From: Myroides odoratus DSM 2801
Lineage (GTDB): Bacteria; Bacteroidota; Bacteroidia; Flavobacteriales; Flavobacteriaceae
Assembly: GCF_000243275.1 (NCBI RefSeq)
Contig: NZ_CM001437.1
Span: 946,019 to 1,010,018 of the forward strand
Direction: 5' to 3'
Length of the DNA: 64,000 nt
A program made the translations under genes and the position numbers. The notes under the pieces were generated by a model that saw only the letters and a list, made by a program, of their open reading frames with translations, searched no databases and was not told the DNA's origin. Below are positions 54,580 through 61,735 of the stretch, piece after piece (position 1 is the first letter of the stretch; each line of letters begins with the position of its first letter).

Positions 54580-55284
54580 ATGAAAACGGTACACCTCAAA
54601 CTCTTCTTTCCCAAAAACTGGAATCGAACCAAGCAGCTGGAAATTTATCATCAACAAAAACTCCTTGCTTCCGTCAGGCCAAATGAATCTATTGTTATTC
54701 AACTCCCTCAGGAAGCAACCTCCATCCATTGGAAACTCAGTCATTTTAAAAACTCCATTGCTCTTCCCGAAGAAGATCGTGTCTATTTACTTTTATCCAT
54801 GGACTTAGGAGAAGGTTTTATACAACCTTATTTCAAAACCTGGCAATCCAAGTGCATTCAAGGTAGGATTATTTCACAAGTGGAGTTTGAACAAAGTAAT
54901 CAAGCGACCTGTTATCCAAATAAACAAACCTCGCTTCCTATTGCCAAACTAGATCGACCAATTCTTTACATTGGCCTCCTAATTGGCGTAATCAGTTTAC
55001 TCTATGCCATCTATGCGCAAACGACTTGGAGTGCCTTATTGTTTTTATTGAGTGGTGGAACCATCGTTTCCTTATTGATTTTGATTTTTGAGAAAAACAA
55101 CGTTGCCTTAGGAGATTACAAAGGGCGTATGTGGGCTTCGATTGGTAGTTTTATTCTTATTATCTTGATGATTCCCAAGCAAGATTACTCCATTCAGATT
55201 CTATTATTTATCCTAACGATAGGTTTCGTCCTGCGTTTTTTATATCATATTCGAAAATTACATGCAAACAAACAACTACACTAA
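54580..55284 (+). CDS. Membrane protein with N-terminal beta domain
   Basis: 234 residues. A soluble N-terminal part (1-125, beta pattern: VHLKLFFPKNWNRTKQLEIYH) precedes helices at about 127-145, 150-168, 182-200 and 205-223. The charged connector FEKNNVALGDYKGRM lies between helices 2 and 3. No family recognised. It has its own terminator. Topology suggests the soluble domain is on the cytoplasmic side. Confidence 0.6.
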   Translation: MKTVHLKLFFPKNWNRTKQLEIYHQQKLLASVRPNESIVIQLPQEATSIHWKLSHFKNSIALPEEDRVYLLLSMDLGEGFIQPYFKTWQSKCIQGRIISQVEFEQSNQATCYPNKQTSLPIAKLDRPILYIGLLIGVISLLYAIYAQTTWSALLFLLSGGTIVSLLILIFEKNNVALGDYKGRMWASIGSFILIILMIPKQDYSIQILLFILTIGFVLRFLYHIRKLHANKQLH

Positions 55285-55293
55285 ACCACTATA

Positions 55294-55337
55294 AAAAGCC
55301 CCAATAAACACATTCATTTATTGGGGCTTTTGTTTTG
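55294..55337. terminator. Bidirectional terminator
   Basis: AAAAGCCCCAATAAA / TTTATTGGGGCTTTT around CACATTCA, with A- and T-runs. It sits between convergent genes. Confidence 0.88.
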
Positions 55338-55373
55338 TATTACCGTTTCCTTTTACAAGGTTTTTTCTTTCCA

Positions 55374-56390
55374 CTAAAAGAGACTCAACTCTAATTGATT
55401 CACGAAATCATAGAGGATGCGATACCCTACTACTGAGTTTCCATGCTGATCTAACGCTGGATTGAATACTCCAATGCCCATTTTATTGGGTACACTCACA
55501 GCGATTCCTCCTCCTACACCAGATTTACTAGGTAAACCCACTGTTCTAGCGTATTCACCACTAAAATCATACATTCCTGCGATTAGCATTTGCGCTTGAA
55601 TTAATCGGGCTAAATCGCGGTTATAATATGTTTTATCCCCGTCAAAACGCGTGCAACCATTGGCATAGAAATAACCAATTTTGGCTAAATCTTCTGCAGT
55701 AACCTCAATAGAACATTGCTTGAAATAATTGTCTAATTTATTTTCTTCTCCTTCGATTAAACCATTGTTTTTTAATAAATAGAAAATCCCCCTATTGCGG
55801 TGTCCTGTTTCTTTTTCAGATAGATAAACCGCTTCATTCATCACAATCGATTCATTTTTCGTAATATAACGAAGCATGTTTAGTATTTTTTGATAAGCAA
55901 CCTCCCCATCTCCTTCAATGAAAGCCGTAGTTAATATAGCCCCTGCATTCATCATGGGATTTAAGGGTTTACCTGCTGTTTCTAGATTCGCATAGTGATT
56001 GAACGCTTTTTCAGTTCCATAATATCCAATGCGATCATATAATGCTTTCTCCCCCTTTTCTTGCACTGCAATCATCAAAGCAATTACTTTCGAAATACTT
56101 TGGATGGTGAACTTTGCCTTTACATCTCCTACATTGATGATTTCACCATTGGATTTAACAACAGAAAAAGCCACGGCTTGTGGATTTGCTTTTCCTAGTT
56201 CAGGAATATAATCTGCTACTTTTCCTTCTTTGTAATAGGCTTTATCTTGATTTACTATTTGTTGCATCAGCTCCATTGTAATTTGCTGATCTAATTTCGT
56301 TTGACTTTTCTGCGCTACACTTTGATTCACCTGACTGATTCCTACCAACATAACCAATAGTACTATTTTTTGTATTCTTACTATATTCAT
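55374..56390 (-). CDS. glsA: Glutaminase A with a signal peptide
   Basis: 338 residues from the ATG at 56390 (another at 56405). A signal peptide (MNIVRIQKIVLLVMLVGISQ, ends SVAQ) precedes the serine-dependent glutaminase. FTIQSISKV has the SxxK catalytic pair, PMMNAGAI carries substrate residues, and SGVGGGIAVSVPNKMGIGVF closes the fold. It hydrolyses glutamine to glutamate and ammonia. An export signal is unusual against E. coli YbaS/YneH; periplasmic action is inferred. Transcribed with menE (3-19 bp apart). Confidence 0.93.
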   Translation of the reverse strand: MNIVRIQKIVLLVMLVGISQVNQSVAQKSQTKLDQQITMELMQQIVNQDKAYYKEGKVADYIPELGKANPQAVAFSVVKSNGEIINVGDVKAKFTIQSISKVIALMIAVQEKGEKALYDRIGYYGTEKAFNHYANLETAGKPLNPMMNAGAILTTAFIEGDGEVAYQKILNMLRYITKNESIVMNEAVYLSEKETGHRNRGIFYLLKNNGLIEGEENKLDNYFKQCSIEVTAEDLAKIGYFYANGCTRFDGDKTYYNRDLARLIQAQMLIAGMYDFSGEYARTVGLPSKSGVGGGIAVSVPNKMGIGVFNPALDQHGNSVVGYRILYDFVNQLELSLF

Positions 56391-56408
56391 CTTTCTTAAA
56401 AGCATTTA

Positions 56409-57440
56409 TTAGTTTATATTTTTACTTCTAATAACCTTGCCTGATTCTGTTTCAATAAATTGATCTACAAATTGAATTTCTTTGGGTCTTTCGTATTTGG
56501 TTAATCCATCAAAAACATCCTCTGCCAAGGCATACGGTTGACTTTCAATAACTAATACAACAATAGTACCAAAATAATCATCTGCTTTACCTCCAACAAA
56601 AAAACGCGCCTTTATTTTAGTTGCTAATTTTTCTTCTATTTGTTCTGGAAATAACTTGACTCCACCGCTATTAATCACGTGATCAAAACGCCCCAACCAC
56701 TCAAATTGCTTGGCACTAATCAATCGAACCAAATCATTCGTCACAACGGGATGAGGATTAACCGTTGGTGCATCAATCACCAAACAACCGCGTTCATCCG
56801 TTTGAATCGCTGCATGTGGTAAAACGTCAAAATAAGGCGTTCCGATTTTCTTTGCTGCAATATGGGTAATGGTTTCCGTCATCCCATAGGTCTCATATAC
56901 TTGTGTCCTTTTCTCTTGTAGCTTTTGTGCTAAAATAGGAGATACTTTTGCCCCGCCAATAATAAGCGTTTCAATTTGATCCATTTCTGCTAAGCTATTT
57001 TCCACTTGCATCGGTACCATCGCAACAAAGCTATACGATGTCTTTGTATCAGCTAATGGTCGTGCAGTGGGTTTACAAACGTCTAATTCCCATCCAAATA
57101 AAAGGGCGCGAATAAACATCAACTTCCCGCCAACAAATTGCGTTGACATACACAAAAGCGCTTTACCTCCTTCTTGTACGTCAAAAAAACGAACCGTTGC
57201 TTCCGCTGAGGCACGCATTGCTGCTTTTTCTAATTGGATTTCTTTTGGTGGCCCCGTAGTACCCGATGTACGCTGTATCATATAAGCTTTATCATCGAAC
57301 CAAGCGCAAATCAATTGCCCCAAATCGCGAAGATAATCTTCTGGCGATTGCAGCATGATTAAGGCTTCTTGTTCAAGAGAATCCACCGTATGTGTCACTC
57401 CATTTAATTTAAATTGGGGGTGAATATAGTTGTTATTCAT
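56409..57440 (-). CDS. menE: O-succinylbenzoate-CoA ligase (MenE-like)
   Basis: 343 residues, the short form of the adenylate-forming family. P-loop-like RTSGTTGPPKEI (about 58-69), YETYGMTETITH (about 186-197) and the hinge GRFDHVINSGGVKLFPEQIE (about 249-268) are present. Length and order fit MenE of Bacteroidota, which activates OSB in menaquinone synthesis. Other men genes are not in the window. It lies 20 bp after the CPBP gene, so the three genes may be one operon. Confidence 0.82.
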   Translation of the reverse strand: MNNNYIHPQFKLNGVTHTVDSLEQEALIMLQSPEDYLRDLGQLICAWFDDKAYMIQRTSGTTGPPKEIQLEKAAMRASAEATVRFFDVQEGGKALLCMSTQFVGGKLMFIRALLFGWELDVCKPTARPLADTKTSYSFVAMVPMQVENSLAEMDQIETLIIGGAKVSPILAQKLQEKRTQVYETYGMTETITHIAAKKIGTPYFDVLPHAAIQTDERGCLVIDAPTVNPHPVVTNDLVRLISAKQFEWLGRFDHVINSGGVKLFPEQIEEKLATKIKARFFVGGKADDYFGTIVVLVIESQPYALAEDVFDGLTKYERPKEIQFVDQFIETESGKVIRSKNIN

Positions 57441-57460
57441 AAACTAAAACATCATAAAAT

Positions 57461-58366
57461 TTAAGCGACTCTACCCAATAAACGATTTTTCCAATCTTTC
57501 CATTGGTATCTTTTGGCGAAAATCACCAATAAAATAGGGTAGAAAATAAATACTTGCCAAATAAATTCCCAAACAGATACTTGTTCTTGTTCAGCAATAT
57601 TTAAAAATAAGGAATTTGTTTGAAAAACGGTCCAACTGGAAGTCACTAATAGTGCACCGATCAAATTATTAGCAGCATGGAACCCCAATGCTAGTTCTAA
57701 TCCATCATCCATCAACGTCATAATTCCCAAGAAAAAACCAGTCCCAATATAGTAGACCATAATTCCGCTTCCTAATGTTTCTACTTCAGGATTTGCTAAG
57801 TGCAATAAACCAAAGATAACAGAGGTAACAATCAGAGCAATTCCTCTATTTCTGGTTGCCAATCCTACTCCTTGCATCAAATATCCTCTAAAAAAATACT
57901 CTTCAAAACTGGTTTGAATCGGAATAAAAATTAGCGCAATAACAAAGAATCCGAGAAAAGCGGGTAGATTAAAATTAAAAACAAAGTTCGTTGGGTTTAA
58001 AAAATAACTGATACTAAAACTCGCAAGAATCAATATTGTTTGGCAAGCAAAGGCAAATCCAAAGCGCTTCAAATCAATTTTTGTTCGGGATGTAGTTAAG
58101 CTAACGAGCGATTGTTTGTGAACAAACAAGACCCACAAAGCCAATAATAGCAAAAAAATAGAAAATGGAACGATTAATTGAAAAAACGCCATATTTTTTC
58201 CTAAAATCTCAACTTGGGAATTCAGTAATTCTTTCGTGGAAATCGAAGAATATTTTGTAACTAACCAGTTTACAAACATAATCATCAAATAAAAGAAGGT
58301 AAACGGAACATAATACAGTATTTGCCTCTTACTTACTTGATGATGTAGTTGATCGATGTATTTCAT
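57461..58366 (-). CDS. CPBP-family intramembrane metalloprotease
   Basis: 301 residues with about eight helices. The CAAX-processing (Abi) motif EEYFFRGYLMQG (EExxxR, about 160-171) and the later FGLLHLANPE (His) and ALGFHAANNLIG (HxxxN) are intact. Members cleave or process membrane-associated proteins or peptides; some give immunity to bacteriocins. It shares the strand with menE and glsA and is divergent from the ArsC-like gene. Confidence 0.88.
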   Translation of the reverse strand: MKYIDQLHHQVSKRQILYYVPFTFFYLMIMFVNWLVTKYSSISTKELLNSQVEILGKNMAFFQLIVPFSIFLLLLALWVLFVHKQSLVSLTTSRTKIDLKRFGFAFACQTILILASFSISYFLNPTNFVFNFNLPAFLGFFVIALIFIPIQTSFEEYFFRGYLMQGVGLATRNRGIALIVTSVIFGLLHLANPEVETLGSGIMVYYIGTGFFLGIMTLMDDGLELALGFHAANNLIGALLVTSSWTVFQTNSLFLNIAEQEQVSVWEFIWQVFIFYPILLVIFAKRYQWKDWKNRLLGRVA

Positions 58367-58382
58367 TTTTCAAAAAAATTGC

Positions 58383-58390
58383 TATATTTG
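58383..58390 (+). promoter_or_regulatory. -7 box (TATATTTG) before the ArsC-like gene
   Basis: Matches TAnnTTTG, 19 bp before the ATG; -33 element not evident. Confidence 0.35.
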
Positions 58391-58409
58391 AGAACAAACC
58401 CTAACACTT

Positions 58410-58751
58410 ATGATTACAATTTATCACAATCCTCGTTGCAGTAAATCAAGAGAAAGTATTGCGTTTATGGAACAACAAGGTGTAGCCTACAAAATTATAA
58501 AATATTTGGATGCAAACCTTAGTTATGACGATATTAAAGCGTTACTCCAAAAGTTAAACTACTCCCCTATTGAGCTAGTACGAACCAAAGATGCGTTCTG
58601 GCAAGAAAACTTTGCAGCTAAAACACTTTCTGATGATGAAATTATCCAAGCGATGGTTGATTATCCACAGATTATAGAACGACCTGTAGTTGTAAATGGA
58701 TCCAAAGCAATCGTAGCAAGACCCACAGAAAAAATTTACCAGATTCTTTAA
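58410..58751 (+). CDS. ArsC-family (thioredoxin-fold) reductase
   Basis: 113 residues. HNPRCSKSRESIAFMEQQG has the catalytic Cys of glutaredoxin-coupled ArsC proteins, IIERPVVVNGSKAIVARP the conserved C-terminal Arg motif. Known enzymes reduce arsenate; no ars operon lies around it, so it may have another substrate (YfgD-like ArsC). It has its own -7 box. Confidence 0.88.
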   Translation: MITIYHNPRCSKSRESIAFMEQQGVAYKIIKYLDANLSYDDIKALLQKLNYSPIELVRTKDAFWQENFAAKTLSDDEIIQAMVDYPQIIERPVVVNGSKAIVARPTEKIYQIL

Positions 58752-58836
58752 TTAACGTTATTTTAACAAATAAGTTATTAAACCAAAGGATCGAATTATA
58801 GTCTAAGTTTAAGAAAAGTAAACTAAACGACTATAA

Positions 58837-61320
58837 ATGAAAAAACAAACGCCTTCATCAGTTCTTCTGCTGTTGTTCGTATTTTTAACGGCACTAACAA
58901 CAGCAGCTCAGAACCGCGCTCAAAGTACTGTCACCGGTACTGTCATTGAGGCAGCGACTAACACCCCTTTAGAATACGCTAGTATTTATGCTCAAAATGA
59001 GAGCAATTCCAATATTGTTTCCGGCGCAATGACGGACGAAAAAGGTCATTTTTCTTTTGATGTTCCCGACGGAAACTACTATATCAAAATCGATTTTCTA
59101 GGTTTTAAAACACTCGAATTAAAAAATATTTCAGTACAAGGCGATACCTTCATTGGGGTTCAAAAAGTACAGGATGACACTCAAATGTTAGAGGAAGTAA
59201 CCGTTATTGCAGAACGCTCTACAGTTGATATTAAACTCGACAAGAAAATATACAATGTCGGACAAGATATGATTGTCAAAGGAGGAACCGCAGCAGATGT
59301 ATTAGACAACGTACCCTCTGTAGTTGTGGATAGTGAAGGAACAATCAGTTTAAGAGGAAATGAAAATGTAAAGGTGTTGATTGACGGTAAACCAACAGGA
59401 TTAGCGAACAACATCCAAGAGGCCATGCGTATTTTACCTGCTGAATCAATCGATCGCGTGGAAGTAATTACCAATCCATCTGCTCGTTATGAAGCTGAAG
59501 GTGGTGCTGGGATTATCAATATTATCTTGCGCAAAGGAAAAGCATTGGGTATTAATGGAAGTGTAACGGGTACAATTGGAGATCCACGCAACTATGAATT
59601 GAATACCATGTTTAATTTTAGAAGTGAGAAATTCAATTTCTTCACTTCTTTGGGGTATCGAGATTCTAAATCGGAAGGGTACAATTTAAATGACAACCGC
59701 TACCTTGATCCAACAACAGGAGAACCTACGCAACGCATTTACGAATACAAAGACAACAATAGAGAGAGACAAGGCTACAACGGTACTTTTGGTTTAGAAT
59801 GGTACTTAACACCTTCTATCACTTGGACAAATACAGTAACGGCACGTCGCAATACAGGTTACAATCCCAATCGAGTAAGTTACGATTACTATGACGCTTC
59901 TGATTCTTTTTTATACAACCGCTATAGAAATGAAGAGAAAAATGGTACGCGAAACAACGTAGATTACACCACTACTTTTGAGAAAAAATTTGATAAAGAA
60001 GGGCATGTATTAACTATTGAGGGAAATATTGCTCAAGATAAAGACAATGAAAATGCTGGAATTGACGATATCAACGAACATTTAAATCAAACTTCTTTTG
60101 AGCGTACGTTCAATAAAGAAAAAGAAAAAAGTGGATTAGCGAAAGTAGATTATACCTTACCTATTGGGGAAAATGGAAATTTTGAGGCTGGATATTTAGG
60201 AACTTTCAAATCAACCAACACGGCTTTTAATCTTCAACGTTTAAATAACAACAGCTGGAATGTAGATTCTCGCTTATCTAATACGTTAGAATACAAAGAG
60301 AATATTCATGCGCTTTATGCCCAATATGGGGATCGTATTACGTCTCAATTGAGCTTTATGGTTGGATTGCGTTGGGAAGATTCTTCTATCGATGTAAATC
60401 AAATTGACACTCAAAGTTACAACAATAAAAAGTACAATGATTTCTTTCCTAGTGCATTCTTAAACTATGAGTGGAATGAAAGTACAAGTACGAGTATTAG
60501 CTATAGTAGACGTGTAAATAGACCGCGTGGTTTCTTCTTGAATCCTTTTTCAAATTACACGAGTGATATCAACTTCTTCCAAGGGAATCCAGACTTAAAT
60601 CCAGCAAAAACACATGCGGTTGATTTAGGTTTTATGAAGCGTTGGACTGGTTTTACGTTGAATGCATCGGCTTACTACAACAAAACGGATGATACCTTCC
60701 AATTTGTGCGTAGAATTGCTGGAGAGACTGAAAATGGAACACCGATTTCAATTAGTTCTCCTATTAACTTGGCAACAGAACACCGTTATGGGCTAGATAT
60801 TACCTTAAACTACTCTCCTTTCAAATGGTGGAGATTGAATGGTAACTTCAACTTTTATCGAACAGAAACTAGAGGAGATTATACTTTTACTCATTTAGAT
60901 GGCACGCTAGAAACGCAGAATTTTGATCAGGATGCTTACGCTTGGTTTACGCGTATTTCATCTAAAATCACATTGCCTTATAAAATTGATTGGCAGTTAA
61001 ACGGAATGTACCGCGCGCCTTATAACACGGCACAAGGAAAAGTTCTGGGTAATTTATCTGGAAACGTAGCGTTGAGCAAAGACATCTTAAAAGATAAAGG
61101 AACGATTACTTTCAATATCAGTGATATCTTTAATTCAAGAAAAAGAGAACAGGATTTAGTTTTACCTCAATCTATTTCACACAGTGAAATGCAGTGGAGA
61201 GGAAGACAAATTAATCTTTCGTTCACTTACCGATTCAATCAAACAAAAAAAATGGATCGCAAGAATATGACTGGTAGCCCAGAAGGCGCTGGTGATATGG
61301 AAGGCATGGAGATGCTTTAA
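58837..61320 (+). CDS. TonB-dependent outer-membrane receptor
   Basis: 827 residues. Signal peptide (ends TTAAQ), then a CarboxypepD_reg-like beta-sandwich (about 28-110: VTGTVIEAATNTPLEYASI, GFKTLELKNISV), a plug (about 125-225: GGTAADVLDNVPSVVVD, GNENVKVLIDGKPTG, ERVEVITNPSARYEAEG-like) and a large barrel with outer-membrane beta-barrel family features. No SusD partner is next to it. The substrate is unknown; this type often imports metals or peptides. The terminus ends Gly/Met-rich. Confidence 0.92.
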   Translation: MKKQTPSSVLLLLFVFLTALTTAAQNRAQSTVTGTVIEAATNTPLEYASIYAQNESNSNIVSGAMTDEKGHFSFDVPDGNYYIKIDFLGFKTLELKNISVQGDTFIGVQKVQDDTQMLEEVTVIAERSTVDIKLDKKIYNVGQDMIVKGGTAADVLDNVPSVVVDSEGTISLRGNENVKVLIDGKPTGLANNIQEAMRILPAESIDRVEVITNPSARYEAEGGAGIINIILRKGKALGINGSVTGTIGDPRNYELNTMFNFRSEKFNFFTSLGYRDSKSEGYNLNDNRYLDPTTGEPTQRIYEYKDNNRERQGYNGTFGLEWYLTPSITWTNTVTARRNTGYNPNRVSYDYYDASDSFLYNRYRNEEKNGTRNNVDYTTTFEKKFDKEGHVLTIEGNIAQDKDNENAGIDDINEHLNQTSFERTFNKEKEKSGLAKVDYTLPIGENGNFEAGYLGTFKSTNTAFNLQRLNNNSWNVDSRLSNTLEYKENIHALYAQYGDRITSQLSFMVGLRWEDSSIDVNQIDTQSYNNKKYNDFFPSAFLNYEWNESTSTSISYSRRVNRPRGFFLNPFSNYTSDINFFQGNPDLNPAKTHAVDLGFMKRWTGFTLNASAYYNKTDDTFQFVRRIAGETENGTPISISSPINLATEHRYGLDITLNYSPFKWWRLNGNFNFYRTETRGDYTFTHLDGTLETQNFDQDAYAWFTRISSKITLPYKIDWQLNGMYRAPYNTAQGKVLGNLSGNVALSKDILKDKGTITFNISDIFNSRKREQDLVLPQSISHSEMQWRGRQINLSFTYRFNQTKKMDRKNMTGSPEGAGDMEGMEML

Positions 61321-61418
61321 TAGGAAAGGTGAGAAGGTGAGAAGGTGAGGTGGTGAGGTGGTGAGACGATGAGATGAGGTGTGAGAGGTTGAGAAGGTGG
61401 CGATGATGAAAAAAACCT

Positions 61419-61449
61419 GTAGTGGCAAATGGCAATTTGCCAAATAACT
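61419..61449 (-). repeat. Hairpin repeat TGGCAAAT-TGCC-ATTTGCCA, copy 2
   Basis: Inverted relative to copy 1 at 19667-19699, with about one difference in 31 bases. Confidence 0.8.
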
Positions 61450-61477
61450 GGATGATTCCGACAAACCTCAAAAGCAC

Positions 61478-61553
61478 AAACCTCACAAATAACAAACCTC
61501 ACAAATAACAAACCTCACAAATAACAAACCTCACAAATAACAAACCTCACAAA
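61478..61553 (+). repeat. Tandem 16-bp repeat (CAAACCTCACAAATAA)
   Basis: Four to five nearly exact units. The reverse complement of this unit is related to the GTGAGGTTTG units at 19397-19580. Confidence 0.8.
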
Positions 61554-61672
61554 AAGCAAAAAACAACCCTCACAAAGGGCTATAAATACAAGGAAACAAC
61601 AACAAAAGACAAAGGCTGAGCATCTGCTCAGCCTTTGTTGATTATTCGAAAGAAACTCTTTCTAAGGCGTGA

Positions 61673-61718
61673 ATAGTATAAAAAAGGCTTGGGATATCCC
61701 AAGCCTTTTTTATACTAT
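61673..61718. terminator. Perfect 46-bp palindrome, two-way terminator
   Basis: The 23-base arm ending GGCTTGGGAT is followed by its exact reverse complement. A-/T-runs are part of the stem. It ends the A2M-like gene (stop at 61736) and possibly the receptor transcript. Confidence 0.78.
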
Positions 61719-61735
61719 ATTTCTTCTAAACGCTC

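Larger units (their letters stand above)
61321..61735. repeat. Repeat-filled region after the TonB receptor
   Basis: 415 bp without a gene. It holds GTGAGAAGGTGAG units (61328-61400), the hairpin repeat of 19667-19699 in inverted orientation (61419-61449), a tandem run of CAAACCTCACAAATAA-like 16-mers (61478-61553), a weak hairpin AAAGGCTGAGCA / TGCTCAGCCTTT (61611-61637) and a perfect palindrome. Confidence 0.75.

Noticed and set aside
54501..54686. 61-residue frame before the membrane protein
   Set aside because: It overlaps the next gene in another frame and has no homologue-like features.
58410..58751. Arsenic-resistance operon
   Set aside because: Only an ArsC-like gene is present; no arsR, arsB or acr3 lies near it.
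61177..61511. Minus-strand frames rich in Leu/Ser/His/Pro after the TonB receptor
   Set aside because: These are translations of the tandem repeats and of the antisense receptor end.
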